Positions 1-8,906 are shown, counted from the stretch's first letter. The stretch is DNA of 64,000 nt from Actinomycetes bacterium (GCA_021779735.1 JAJYAC010000002.1:35147-99146); one strand, 5' to 3'. Numbers and translations: made by a program. Notes: generated by a model from the sequence alone, not told the origin.

Positions 1-1209
1 GTCGTTCATGCCGATGTCGAGATCGCTCAGCATGAACACGGGCGTCTGGAATCGCTCGGCGAGGTCAAAGCACGTCACGGCCATCTCGAAACACTCCGCG
101 GGGTTCGCGGGAAACACCAGGATGTGCTTCGTGTCGCCGTGACTCGCGTAGGCGCAGAGCAAGATGTCGGCCTGCTGGGTGCGCGTGGGCATGCCGGTCG
201 AGGGTCCGGTGCGCTGGACGTCGATGACGACGGCCGGGATCTCGGTGTAGTAGGCGAGGCCCAGCAGCTCGTTCATGAGTGAGATCCCCGGCCCCGAGGT
301 CGAGGTGAAGCTGCGCGCCCCGCTCCAGGACGCTCCGAGCACGATGCCGATAGCGGCGATTTCGTCCTCGGCCTGAACGATGAGGAAGTTGTTCTCGTAG
401 GTTGTCTCACCGTTCTCGTCAACGACCGCGACGCGCCGGTACTTCTGACACAGGCGCTGGAAGTTGTCCATCACCGCGGTGGCCGGCGTGATGGGGTACC
501 AGCCCGTCACCGTGGCGCCGGCGTAGAGGCAGCCCAGAGCCGCGGCGGTGTTGCCGTCGATGAGAATGGACTCGCTCGTCGCATCCATCGGCGCCACGGA
601 AAAGGGCAGTGGGCAGGAGAAGTTTGCGATCGCGTAGTCGTAGCCGAGTTGGAGGGCCTTCTGGTTTGACTCGCGCAGGTGCTCGTTGCGCGAGAAGGTC
701 TCGGCGAGGAGCTGGGAGACGATGTCGGCGTCGATGCCCAGCAGCGCAACGAGGCTGCCGGCGTAGGCGATGTTCTTCATGAGGATTCGCTCGCGCGGGG
801 CCACGAAGTTCTCAATGCACATCGTCGCGAGCGGCACGCCGAGGAAGGTCACGTCCTCGCGCGCCAGATCCGGATCGAGGGGCCAGGACGAGTCGTAGAG
901 CACGTAGCCACCCTGGACGACGTCGGCGATGTCCTCACGGTACGTCGCGGAGTTCATCGCCACCATGAGGTCGTAGTCCAAGCTGCGCGCGGTGTGACCT
1001 AGGGCGTTGACGCGGATCTCGTACCACGTGGGCAGGCCCTGGATATTGGAGGGGAAGAGGTTCTTGCCCGACACGGGCACGCCCATGCGAAAGATCGCCT
1101 GCATGAGCAGGCTGTTGGCGCTGGCCGAGCCGGTGCCGTTCACGTTGGCGAGCTTGACCGAGAAGTCGTTGACCGCGGGCGCGTGGGTGGGGGCGAAGTC
1201 GAGGGACAT
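1..1209 (-). CDS. korA: 2-oxoacid:acceptor oxidoreductase, fused gamma/alpha subunit (KorA type), 3' end cut by window
   Basis: The open minus-strand frame gives 403 codons and runs off the left edge, so the C-terminus is missing and the ORF track omits it. The N-terminal ~190 residues read as the gamma domain (start MSLDFAPTHAPAVNDFSVKL, then NGTGSASANSLLMQAIFRMG). The alpha (pyrimidine-binding) domain follows, with GWYPITPATAVMD, QAEDEIAAIGIVLGASWSGA and TSGPGISLM. This gamma-alpha fusion is the layout of 2-oxoglutarate or pyruvate:ferredoxin oxidoreductases, which turn a 2-oxoacid plus CoA into acyl-CoA and reduced ferredoxin. The ATG lies 2 nt after the upstream gene's stop and has an AGGAG site, so the two are co-transcribed. 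A thiamine-diphosphate beta subunit (KorB) is expected just beyond the window. Substrate specificity cannot be read from this part. Confidence 0.88.
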   Translation of the reverse strand, partial: MSLDFAPTHAPAVNDFSVKLANVNGTGSASANSLLMQAIFRMGVPVSGKNLFPSNIQGLPTWYEIRVNALGHTARSLDYDLMVAMNSATYREDIADVVQGGYVLYDSSWPLDPDLAREDVTFLGVPLATMCIENFVAPRERILMKNIAYAGSLVALLGIDADIVSQLLAETFSRNEHLRESNQKALQLGYDYAIANFSCPLPFSVAPMDATSESILIDGNTAAALGCLYAGATVTGWYPITPATAVMDNFQRLCQKYRRVAVVDENGETTYENNFLIVQAEDEIAAIGIVLGASWSGARSFTSTSGPGISLMNELLGLAYYTEIPAVVIDVQRTGPSTGMPTRTQQADILLCAYASHGDTKHILVFPANPAECFEMAVTCFDLAERFQTPVFMLSDLDIGMND

Positions 1210-1211
1210 TG

Positions 1212-3014
1212 CTAACTCCTGACGGCGCCGACCGAGCGCACCGGGATGTGGCGCACGCCGGAGGCGTAGGGGATATCGAGGGTGAACTCTTCCATGTCCC
1301 ACGCCGACGTGGGACAGCGTTCCGCGCACAGGCCACAGTGCACGCACACGTTCTCGTCTTTGACCATCACCCGACCGGTCTGGGGGAGGGCGCCGGAGAC
1401 GAAGAGGGGTTGGTCGCGGTTGGGCGACGGCGCCGAGAGGCGCGAGCGCAGGTCGTTCTCCTCGGCGTTGGTGGTAATCGTTAGACACTGCACGGGGCAG
1501 ATATCGATGCAGGCGTCACACTCGATGCAGAGCTTCTCTTGGAAGGCCGTCTGCACGTCGCAGTTGAGGCATCGCTGGGCCTCGCGTGCGGTCTGCTCGG
1601 CGGTGAAGCCCAACTCGACCTCGAGGTTGAGCGCCTCGAAGCGCCGGGTCAACTCGACGTGGCTCATCTGCTGGCGCGGCGAGGGGTTGTAGTCGTTGTG
1701 GTAGCTCCACTCGTTCATGCCCATCTTCGTACTGGTGAGCTTCATTGCTTCGTGCGGGCGCGCGGCGACGTCTTCGCCCTGGCAGTACTGGTGAATCGAG
1801 ATGGCGGCCTGGTGTCCGTGGGCGACGGCCCAGATGATGTTCTTGGGCCCCCACGCGGCGTCGCCGCCGAAGAAGACGCCCGGGCGCGTGGACTGGAACG
1901 TCGTGGTGTCGACAACGGGCATGTCCCAGTCGCCGAAGTCGAGTCCGAGGTCGCGCTCGATCCAGGGGAAGGCGTTCTCCTGGCCGATGGCGAGGATGAC
2001 GTCGTCACAGGGAATGATGACGGTGTCAACGACGCTCGAGTGGCGCGCGCCCTCGTCCCACTCGACGACGTCGAACTCCATACCCACCAGGCGACCGTTC
2101 TCGAGCACGAAGCGCTTGGGCGCGTGGTTGACGACGATCTCCACGCCCTCTTCCTCCGCGTCCTCGAGTTCCCAGGGCGAGGCCTTGAAGTACTCGCGGG
2201 GCCGACGGGCCATGACCTTGATGTCGTCGGCGCCCACCCGGCGCGACGTGCGACAGCAGTCCATCGCGGTGTTGCCCACGCCAATGATCAACACGCGACG
2301 GCCGATTGACTCGACGTGGCCGAAGCTCACCGACTCGAGCCAGTCGATGCCAATGTGCACGTGCTCGGGGTCCTCGTAGCGACCGGGCAGGTCCAACTCT
2401 TTGCCGCGCGGGGCTCCCACGCCCACGAAGACGGCGTCGTAGCCCTCGTCCACGAGGGCGCGCAGGCTGTCAACGGGGGAGTTGTAGCGAATGTCCACGC
2501 CCATGTCGAGGATGACGCCGGTCTCCTCGTCGAGCACGCGATCGGGTAGTCGAAACTCGGGGATGTTCGTGCGCATGAGACCGCCGGGCCGGTCGAACTT
2601 CTCGAACATGACGACCTCGTAGCCCAGGGGCATGAGGTCGTTCGCCACGGTGAGAGACGAGGGGCCCGCACCCACGCAGGCCACGCGCTTGCCATTCTTG
2701 ACCGCCGGCGCCTGGGGGAGGCGATCGGCGATGTCGCCCTTTAGGTCGGAGGTGACACGCTTGAGACGGCAGATCGCCACCGGACTGCCGTCGACGCGTC
2801 CGCGCCGGCACGCCGGTTCGCAGGGTCGGTCGCACGTGCGCCCCAGCACGCCGGGAAAGACGTTCGACTCGCGGTTGAGTAGGTACGCGTCGTCGAAGCG
2901 TCCTTGAGCGATGAGGCGGATGTAGCCGGGAACGTCGGTGTGCGCGGGGCAGGCCCACTGGCAATCGACGACACGGTGGTAGTAATTCGGCTCACCCGTG
3001 TTCGTCGGTTCCAC
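1212..3014 (-). CDS. GltD-like FAD/NAD(P)H oxidoreductase with fused 2x[4Fe-4S] ferredoxin domain
   Basis: About 600 aa. The N-terminus carries a GltD-type Fe-S domain (CQWACPAH, then CDRPCEPACRRG). A double Rossmann FAD/NAD(P) core follows (VACVGAGPSSL, IGVGNTAMDCCR, FFGGDAAWG). The C-terminal ~130 residues hold ferredoxin motifs (CIECDACIDICP and CVHCGLCAERCP). The ORF track starts at GTG 3047, but AAGGAGG lies six bases before GTG 3014, so I prefer 3014. It is coupled to korA (2 nt gap) and probably passes electrons between NAD(P)H and the oxidoreductase, either directly or through its own ferredoxin domain. It resembles the beta subunit of glutamate synthase, but no GltB large subunit is adjacent, so a glutamate synthase role is less likely. 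The exact electron partner is inferred. Confidence 0.82.
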   Translation of the reverse strand: MEPTNTGEPNYYHRVVDCQWACPAHTDVPGYIRLIAQGRFDDAYLLNRESNVFPGVLGRTCDRPCEPACRRGRVDGSPVAICRLKRVTSDLKGDIADRLPQAPAVKNGKRVACVGAGPSSLTVANDLMPLGYEVVMFEKFDRPGGLMRTNIPEFRLPDRVLDEETGVILDMGVDIRYNSPVDSLRALVDEGYDAVFVGVGAPRGKELDLPGRYEDPEHVHIGIDWLESVSFGHVESIGRRVLIIGVGNTAMDCCRTSRRVGADDIKVMARRPREYFKASPWELEDAEEEGVEIVVNHAPKRFVLENGRLVGMEFDVVEWDEGARHSSVVDTVIIPCDDVILAIGQENAFPWIERDLGLDFGDWDMPVVDTTTFQSTRPGVFFGGDAAWGPKNIIWAVAHGHQAAISIHQYCQGEDVAARPHEAMKLTSTKMGMNEWSYHNDYNPSPRQQMSHVELTRRFEALNLEVELGFTAEQTAREAQRCLNCDVQTAFQEKLCIECDACIDICPVQCLTITTNAEENDLRSRLSAPSPNRDQPLFVSGALPQTGRVMVKDENVCVHCGLCAERCPTSAWDMEEFTLDIPYASGVRHIPVRSVGAVRS

Positions 3015-3180
3015 GCAGAATCCTCCTTGACCCGACGGCCGCGCCACGTCAGCCTCGATCTAGTCGTACTGTACTCCTCGCCCTTAAGGCCCAAATGCCC
3101 ACGGCCGGGCCCAAGGTCACCGCGCCGGCCGACGAAACGACGCGAGAGCGTCTCGTAGACTTGGTGAAAGCGATGAAGGG

Positions 3181-4605
3181 ATGTCGGTGCGACGCACGCG
3201 AATCGTGGCCACCATTGGTCCGGCCTCAGAGAGTGATGAGGTCATCAAGGATCTGATCGACGCCGGCGTAGACGTCTTTCGCCTCTCCTTCGCTCACGGC
3301 GACATCCCCTCGGGCATTGAGCGACTGCGCCGCGTGCGCGCCCTCGCGCCCGACGTGGCGATCATGGTCGACATCCCCGGACCCAAGATCCGCGCCGGCT
3401 CCTTTGGGGCCCAGCCCGTCGAGCTCGCGACGGGGACCCGCGTCGAGTTGGCCGAGGGCTTTGGCGAAATTTCCACCGCCGAGCGCATCGTCGTCGAGCG
3501 CGCGGACGTGCTGAGCCTGCTGCGAGTGGGAGACAAAGTGCACCTGGGAGACGGAGGCGTCTCGCTCGAGGTCGTCGCCTCCGGCGATGCGGTGCGCGCG
3601 CTGGTGGTCGCCGGTGGCGTCGTCACTGGCAAGCCTGGTCTCTCGCTGCCGTCGTCGCTCTTGAATGATCGCCTGCCCACCCCCGAAGACCGCGCGCGCC
3701 TCGAAGCCCTGCGCGACGAGGCCTTCGAGATACTCGCGGTCTCCTTCGTGCGCTCAGCCTTTGACATCGTCTCGACGCGCAGCGTTCTCTCGCGCGACGA
3801 CGTGCTCATCATGGCCAAGATCGAGACGAGCGAGGGCGTGGCCAATCTTGACGAGATCATCGCGGTCTCGGACGCCATCATGGTCGCGCGCGGTGACCTC
3901 GGCGTGCGCATGCCCATCGAAGAGGTGCCTCACCTCCAAAAGAACATCGTGCGCCACGGCATCCGCTACGCGCGACCCGTCGTCGTGGCCACGCAAATGC
4001 TCGAGTCCATGACTCACGCCCAGGTGCCCACGCGCGCCGAGGTGACCGACGTCGCCAACGCGGTGCTCGACGGCGCGAGCGCGGTGATGCTCTCGGGCGA
4101 GACCGCGATCGGCGACGACCCCGTGGCGACCGTGGTCACGATGGATCGCATCGTGCGCCGGGCCGAAGCCTTCTTTCCCTACCGCCAGTGGGGCGAGGGG
4201 CTGGGCGTGCAAGAGACCGTGGGCACCGGCACGCAGTCACTGCGCATCACCGCCGCGGTCACCGGCGCCGCGTGGCGCGCGGCGATGGAGGAAAACGCGG
4301 TGGCGATCGTCGCCTGCACGCGTTCGGGCATGACCGCGCGCGCCATCTCGCGATTTCGCCCGCCGATGCCGATCGTGGCCATCACGCCGAGCGAGGGTAC
4401 GGCGCGCCAACTGCGTAGCTCCTGGGGCGTCCAAGAAACGTACCTCTCGCCCTCGACCGACATCGACGACCTCTGTCAGTTCGCGGTCGCCCAGTTGAAG
4501 GTCTCGGGCACGGCCAAGGCCGGCGACACCATCATCGTGATGGCGGGTTCGGCCTCGGGCGGCGCACAGATCACCGACACGGTGCGCCTCGTCATCGTCT
4601 CCTAG
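3181..4605 (+). CDS. pyk: pyruvate kinase
   Basis: 474 aa, the usual length. It catalyses phosphoenolpyruvate + ADP to pyruvate + ATP in the cytosol. The N-terminal substrate motif reads TRIVATIGPAS...VFRLSFAHGD (commonly RLNFSHG). The PK signature IMAKIETSEGVANLDEI contains the catalytic Lys. Next come MVARGDLGVRMP (Mg/ADP site), a B domain near residues 70-165 and a C-terminal domain ending MAGSASGGAQITDTVRLVIVS. ATG start with a weak AAGG upstream. It diverges from the GltD-like gene and converges on the EF-G-like gene with only 4 nt between the stop codons, leaving no room for an intrinsic terminator. Confidence 0.96.
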   Translation: MSVRRTRIVATIGPASESDEVIKDLIDAGVDVFRLSFAHGDIPSGIERLRRVRALAPDVAIMVDIPGPKIRAGSFGAQPVELATGTRVELAEGFGEISTAERIVVERADVLSLLRVGDKVHLGDGGVSLEVVASGDAVRALVVAGGVVTGKPGLSLPSSLLNDRLPTPEDRARLEALRDEAFEILAVSFVRSAFDIVSTRSVLSRDDVLIMAKIETSEGVANLDEIIAVSDAIMVARGDLGVRMPIEEVPHLQKNIVRHGIRYARPVVVATQMLESMTHAQVPTRAEVTDVANAVLDGASAVMLSGETAIGDDPVATVVTMDRIVRRAEAFFPYRQWGEGLGVQETVGTGTQSLRITAAVTGAAWRAAMEENAVAIVACTRSGMTARAISRFRPPMPIVAITPSEGTARQLRSSWGVQETYLSPSTDIDDLCQFAVAQLKVSGTAKAGDTIIVMAGSASGGAQITDTVRLVIVS

Positions 4606-4609
4606 GGAG

Positions 4610-6631
4610 CTACTTCGCGGCCACCTTGGGCGCCTCGGCGAAGTGGTGCGCCTCGGCGCGAAAGCGCCCCCGTCCACCGCTGAGGGCCCTCAACTCGAGC
4701 CCGTAACGCGTCAGCTCGCCCTCGGGCACGTGGGCCGCCACGACGGTGTCGCCGCGCTCGTTCTGATCTGTGCCGATGACGCGTCCGCGCCGGCTCGAGA
4801 GGTCGGTGAGCACGTCGCCGAGGAACTCGGCGGGAACGGTCACCTCGACGGCCATGATTCTCTCGAGCAGGGCGGTGCCCGACTTCTCGAGAGCGGCGCG
4901 CAGCGCGAGTGATCCCGCGGTCTCAAAGGCCGCCTCCGAAGAGTCCACGCTGTGAGACTTGCCGTCGTAGAGGGTCGCGCGCACGCCGATCACCGGCTGG
5001 CCCGACGGGCCACCGTGGGCCATGGCCTTTTCAATACCGTTCCTCACCGCGCTGATGTACTGACGTGGCACGGACCCGCCGACGACGGCGTCGACAAAGT
5101 CGAAGGCCTCGGTGGGCGAGAGTGGCTCAAACTTCACGTTCACGACGGCGAACTGGCCGTGCCCGCCGGTCTGCTTCTTGAGTCGCCCCTCGACGTCGGC
5201 CGCCGCACGGATCGTTTCGAAGTAGGCGACCGGTGGCGCCGCCCACGTGACGTCAACGCCGTAGCGCCGCTTGAGCCGTTCGTGGACGACTTGGAGGTGC
5301 ATCTCGCCCATCGCGTCGACGACGAGCGATCGGGAGACGGGATCGTGGCGCACGCGCAGGGCGGTGTCCTCTTCGACGAGACGGTGCAGCGCGGAGGAGA
5401 CCTTCTCGTCGTCACTTGCCGCGGCCACGACGGCGGCTGAGAGCGCGTGGGCTCGTCCGGCTCCCGAGACGGCCGCGAGGTCGCGGGCGGGCCGGGCGAG
5501 GACGTCGCCCACCCGTACGTTGTTCAACTTGGCGAACGCCACGACGTCGCCGGCGACCGCTCGCTCGGTCGAGTGCAACTTCGAGCCCACGAGGTAGTTC
5601 AGACCGTGGAGGCGCTCTTCGCCACGGGTGCGAGCGTTGGCCACCGTGACGTCGCCCTGGATCGTGCCCGAGACCACTTCGCACACGACGATGCGCCCGA
5701 CGTAGGGGTCGACGATGACCTTAAAGGCCCGCAGCACGAGATCGGCGTCGGGGGAGCGTTCGAGGTGAACGAGTTCGCCACCCTCGAACATCGGAATGGG
5801 CCGACTCTCGGCGATCTCGTCGAGCAGGGTGATCAGTCGATCGATGCCGATCGCGCTCGTGACCGACCCGCACGTGACCGGCACGATGCGCCCCTCCACC
5901 ATCAGGTGTCCGAGCACCGACTCGAGCTCGCTCATGTCGGGAGTCTCACCCTCGAGGTAGCGCTCCGTCAGTGAGTCGTCGCCGACAACGATCGCTTCGA
6001 GCAGGCTCGCGCGCACGCGTGCCTCGAGCTCGGCCAGCTCGGCGGGAACCGGACCGTGGCTCGTTCCCGAAGACCCGTAAGTAATGGCCTCGTCGGCGAG
6101 CAAGTCCACGACGCCGGAAAATGACGCGCCCAGTCCGATGGGCAGCTCGAGGGGCGCCAGGGTGGGCCCGATGAGCCGTTCGAGCGCCGAGAGGGTCGCT
6201 TCGAAGTCGGCGCGCTCGGCGTCGAGCATGTTGATGAAGACGACGACGGGCACGCCGGCGTCACGGCACAGGTCCCACAGGACCGCGGTGTCGTTGGTCA
6301 CGCCGTTGACCGCGCCCACGACGAGTAGCGCGACGTCAGCCACGTCGAGGGCTCGTTCCACCTCGGCGAAGAAGTCGATGAACCCGGGTGTGTCGAGGAG
6401 GGTGAGCTTGTCTTCACCGATCCACACCGGCGCCATCGCGATGCCGAGCGACGTGTGGTGGCGTCGCTCCTCGGGATCATTGCCCGCGATCGTGGAACCA
6501 TCTTCCACCCGCCCGGCCTTGGAGAGACCGCCGGTCGCGACGACCAACGCGTCGAGTAACGAGGTCTTGCCCACTCCCGCTCGGCCAACGATTGCGACGG
6601 TACGCGCCTTGGGGTGGCGTATCGAGTTCAT
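4610..6631 (-). CDS. EF-G-like translational GTPase (EF-G2 / PRK12740-type)
   Basis: 673 aa with the EF-G domain order: GTPase domain (P-loop GRAGVGKTSLLDAL near 16-29), beta-barrel domain II, and C-terminal domains III-V (VAAHVPEGELTRYGLELRALSGGRG). Three G-domain positions depart from canonical EF-G. DTPGH is DTPGF, losing the catalytic His (Phe84). NKxD is NMLD (134-137), losing the base-stacking Lys. The P-loop lacks the usual His. Such changes mark EF-G-like paralogues rather than the housekeeping fusA product, which normally sits in the str operon; here the neighbours are unrelated. ATG 6631, behind GAGG, is preferred over GTG 6637. Possible ribosome-rescue or stress role, not demonstrable from sequence. 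Confidence 0.85.
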   Translation of the reverse strand: MNSIRHPKARTVAIVGRAGVGKTSLLDALVVATGGLSKAGRVEDGSTIAGNDPEERRHHTSLGIAMAPVWIGEDKLTLLDTPGFIDFFAEVERALDVADVALLVVGAVNGVTNDTAVLWDLCRDAGVPVVVFINMLDAERADFEATLSALERLIGPTLAPLELPIGLGASFSGVVDLLADEAITYGSSGTSHGPVPAELAELEARVRASLLEAIVVGDDSLTERYLEGETPDMSELESVLGHLMVEGRIVPVTCGSVTSAIGIDRLITLLDEIAESRPIPMFEGGELVHLERSPDADLVLRAFKVIVDPYVGRIVVCEVVSGTIQGDVTVANARTRGEERLHGLNYLVGSKLHSTERAVAGDVVAFAKLNNVRVGDVLARPARDLAAVSGAGRAHALSAAVVAAASDDEKVSSALHRLVEEDTALRVRHDPVSRSLVVDAMGEMHLQVVHERLKRRYGVDVTWAAPPVAYFETIRAAADVEGRLKKQTGGHGQFAVVNVKFEPLSPTEAFDFVDAVVGGSVPRQYISAVRNGIEKAMAHGGPSGQPVIGVRATLYDGKSHSVDSSEAAFETAGSLALRAALEKSGTALLERIMAVEVTVPAEFLGDVLTDLSSRRGRVIGTDQNERGDTVVAAHVPEGELTRYGLELRALSGGRGRFRAEAHHFAEAPKVAAK

Positions 6632-6987
6632 GGACACCTCGATTCATGCAGCAAGTTGCCCTCACCGTAGTCCTGGGCGGTCGCTCGCCGCGACGGGCCT
6701 TTGGACCTAGGAAAGTCCCTGGGCCCTCGACCCAGGGCGACGTGAATCGCGTCGTCGCTTCGTCGACGAGGTCGAGTCGACGCGACTACTTCGCGCTCGC
6801 CGAGTGGTCCAGCCTCGAGCGGCGTCACGGTCGCTCGGGGAGAATTGCTACGAACTCGCTGGCGTTATGCCCCCTCGGTGTGTAGAGTCGCGGTTAACGT
6901 CCGTTAAGCAAGTGTGAACATCAAAGCCACGACTCCGCTACGGATGCGCCGTGCACTACTGCTAATCAACGAAACGAGGGGCATTTC
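6632..6987. other. intergenic region between divergent EF-G-like and NmrA-like genes
   Basis: About 350 nt with no convincing ORF; the ORFs predicted on both strands have no recognisable domain. It contains the dyad cluster annotated separately (6695-6737) and presumably promoters for both flanking genes. GAGGGG lies nine bases before the ATG at 6988. Confidence 0.6.
6695..6737. promoter_or_regulatory. cluster of GGNCC dyads and a CCCTGGG hairpin
   Basis: GGGCCTTTGGACC (6695-6707) is a near-palindrome. It overlaps GGACC-N7-GTCC, whose reverse strand begins GGGACTTTCC, resembling half of actinobacterial DevR/DosR-type boxes. Immediately after, CCCTGGG-N7-CCCAGGG (6717-6737) is a perfect 7-bp inverted repeat. 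The position between divergent genes suggests operator sites; the DevR likeness is only an impression. Confidence 0.35.
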
Positions 6988-7944
6988 ATGACTCAGAGCG
7001 CCACCAAGATCATCGCCGTCGTCGGCGCCACCGGAGCCCAGGGCGGCGGTCTCATCCGCGCGATCCTCGCTCACCCCCAGGACGGTTACAGCGCTCGAGC
7101 CATCACCCGCGACCCCAACTCGGACAAGGCCCAGGCGCTCGCCGCGCTGGGCGTGGAAGTGGTCTGCGCGGACCTCGATGACGAGGCGAGCCTGGTGGCC
7201 GCCTTTTCCGGCGCCTACGGGGCCTACTGCCTGACCAACTTCTGGGAGCACTTCTCGGCTGACAAGGAGATCGAGCAGGCGGGGATTCTCGCGCGTGCGA
7301 CGAAGGCGGCCGGCGTCTCGCACGTCGTCTGGTCGACCCTCGAAGACGTTCGCGACTCCGTGCCCCTCGAGGACACTCGCATGCCGACGATCCTGGGCAA
7401 GTACAAGGTGCCTCACTTCGATGCCAAGGGCGAGGCCAACCACCTCTTTAGCGACGCCGGCGTGCCCACCACCTTCCTCAACACCTCCTTCTACTGGGAG
7501 AACCTGATCTACTTCGGCATGGGTCCCCAGCGAAGCGAGGACGGAAGCCTCTCCATCACCTTCCCCCTGGGCGACGCGAAGCTCGCCGGGATCGCAGCCG
7601 GCGACATCGGCGCCTGCGCCTACGGCGTCTTCGCCGCCGGCGAGAAGTTCATCGGCCAGACGGTCAGCATCGCCGGGGGGCACCTGAGCGGGGCGGAGAT
7701 GGCCGCAAGTCTCTCCAAGGCCCTCGGCGAAGAGGTCCGCTACAACGCCGTCACGCCGGACGCCTATCGGGCCTTTGGCTTTCCCGCCGCCGAGGAGCTG
7801 GGAAACATGTTCCAGTACAACGCGGAGTTCTCCGACGAGTACTGCGCCAAGCGCGACCTCAACGCCACGCGCGCGCTCAACCCCGACCTGCACTCTTTTG
7901 ACGCGTGGCTCGCCGAAAACGCGTCGAAGCTACCGTTGGGCTGA
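6988..7944 (+). CDS. NmrA/HSCARG-like NAD(P)-binding protein (atypical SDR)
   Basis: 318 aa. The N-terminal Rossmann motif is IIAVVGATGAQGGGLIRAIL (GxxGxxG variant). Later motifs, including ARAITRDPNSDKAQALAALG, GAYCLTNFWEH and VSHVVWSTLEDV, match the NmrA family of atypical short-chain dehydrogenases, which bind NADP(H) and act as redox sensors or quinone/enone reductases. The classical YxxxK catalytic pair is not evident, which fits NmrA proteins. ATG with GAGGGG upstream. It stands alone between a regulatory-looking intergenic region and a toxin-antitoxin pair on the other strand, so context gives no clue to substrate. Confidence 0.8.
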   Translation: MTQSATKIIAVVGATGAQGGGLIRAILAHPQDGYSARAITRDPNSDKAQALAALGVEVVCADLDDEASLVAAFSGAYGAYCLTNFWEHFSADKEIEQAGILARATKAAGVSHVVWSTLEDVRDSVPLEDTRMPTILGKYKVPHFDAKGEANHLFSDAGVPTTFLNTSFYWENLIYFGMGPQRSEDGSLSITFPLGDAKLAGIAAGDIGACAYGVFAAGEKFIGQTVSIAGGHLSGAEMAASLSKALGEEVRYNAVTPDAYRAFGFPAAEELGNMFQYNAEFSDEYCAKRDLNATRALNPDLHSFDAWLAENASKLPLG

Positions 7945-8060
7945 TCTCACCGCGTCGAGCTTCGCCTCGTCGCGCGCGATATCCGAGGGTTGGCGGGTCG
8001 CAGGATCACCTCGTCACGCGGGCGTTCACCGCGAGAGTCTCTGCGGCGTTCGTCGGTCCC

Positions 8061-8444
8061 TCAACACGCCACGACGGTGACGGCGCGCCCGCACGCGGCG
8101 ACCAGAACACCTATGTCGTGCGGATCGCTGGTCACCACTCGGTCACCCTTGGCGGCGATGGCGACCAGGGTGGCATCGATCGCCGTGCCGGTGCGCGCGT
8201 CGCGAATCAGAGTGCCCGCCTCTTTGGCGAGCTCGTCATCGACGGGCACCACGCTCACGGCGTGCAGGAGTGCGGCCAGTGGTGCTTGGTGGTTTGTTCC
8301 TCCCCGCCACACCTCGGCGAGCACGGCGCCATTGGTGCGCAACGACCATGATCGCTCTCGCGCGACCTTCAAGAGAGCGGCGCTCTCTCGGTCGCGACGT
8401 TCTATCGTGATGAAGAAGCCCGCGTCCAAGACGAGGGCGGTCAC
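8061..8444 (-). CDS. PIN-domain ribonuclease toxin (VapC-like)
   Basis: 127 aa, the normal size for a PIN toxin. The acidic residues expected of the Mg-dependent nuclease site are visible: Asp7 in LVLDAGFF, Glu in LAEVWRG, Asp in GTAIDATLVA and Asp in VVTSDPHDI. VapC toxins cleave tRNA or rRNA when released from their antitoxin. The start is GTG at 8444, inside a GTGA overlap with the upstream antitoxin stop, so translation is coupled and antitoxin is made first. Specific RNA target unknown. Confidence 0.82.
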   Translation of the reverse strand: MTALVLDAGFFITIERRDRESAALLKVARERSWSLRTNGAVLAEVWRGGTNHQAPLAALLHAVSVVPVDDELAKEAGTLIRDARTGTAIDATLVAIAAKGDRVVTSDPHDIGVLVAACGRAVTVVAC

Positions 8445-8866
8445 CGTGCGCTTCCTCGTGCCTCGCGAGGTGTTGCACTGGTCGCGTCTTCACCCGCGGG
8501 GCGGTGCGGATCATCGCCCAGCAACACCGTGACGCGGTGTCCACTCTCGACCAGGCGCGTAATGGCGGCAATGAGACCTCTGCCGGTCTCGTCCAACGAC
8601 GCGATCTCAAAGCGGTACGTGCCCGTGATTGGCGCCGACTCCTGCGGACCGAGGCGCGTGGCGGCCCTCTCGAGTTCCTCTGATGTGAGTGGCCCGTTTT
8701 CGACCTCCCACGTCTCGAGGAAGCGGTCGAGGGAACGTTCGCGCAGCTTGCTCTGCGCGGCGTCGGACAGCCAGTGCGAGAGGGTCTCACCACGGTGCGC
8801 AGCGTCGTCGCGCACTTCGTTGTGGAGCCACGCAGGCATGGAGACGCTCATCTTCTCAACGCTCAC
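8441..8866 (-). CDS. antitoxin with ribbon-helix-helix-like N-terminus
   Basis: 141 aa from GTG 8866, or 136 aa from ATG 8851 (MSVSMPAWLH); the ATG has GAGAAG just before it and may be the true start. The N-terminal ~45 residues (SVSMPAWLHNEVRDDAAHRGETLSHWLSDAA) read as a ribbon-helix-helix or similar DNA-binding fold. The rest should wrap the PIN toxin encoded next. It is longer than most VapB proteins. The tandem-repeat operator just upstream suggests autoregulation by the toxin-antitoxin complex, as usual for such modules. Confidence 0.72.
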   Translation of the reverse strand: MSVEKMSVSMPAWLHNEVRDDAAHRGETLSHWLSDAAQSKLRERSLDRFLETWEVENGPLTSEELERAATRLGPQESAPITGTYRFEIASLDETGRGLIAAITRLVESGHRVTVLLGDDPHRPAGEDATSATPREARGSAR

Positions 8867-8873
8867 GAATGGA

Positions 8874-8906
8874 TCCTACTACGGTAGGAACTACTACGGT
8901 AGGAAC
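8874..8906 (-). promoter_or_regulatory. tandem operator upstream of the antitoxin-toxin operon
   Basis: A 15-bp unit CTACTACGGTAGGAA is repeated exactly at 8876-8890 and 8891-8905. Each unit contains the inverted repeat CTAC/GTAG; the first extends to TCCTAC-TACG-GTAGGA. It begins 8 nt upstream of the GTG at 8866. Two phased dyads at this position fit cooperative binding by a ribbon-helix-helix antitoxin. Binding is inferred. Confidence 0.65.

Noticed and set aside
1539-2309. Long plus-strand ORFs opposite the GltD-like gene
   Set aside because: Mirror-frame shadows of a clearly conserved gene.
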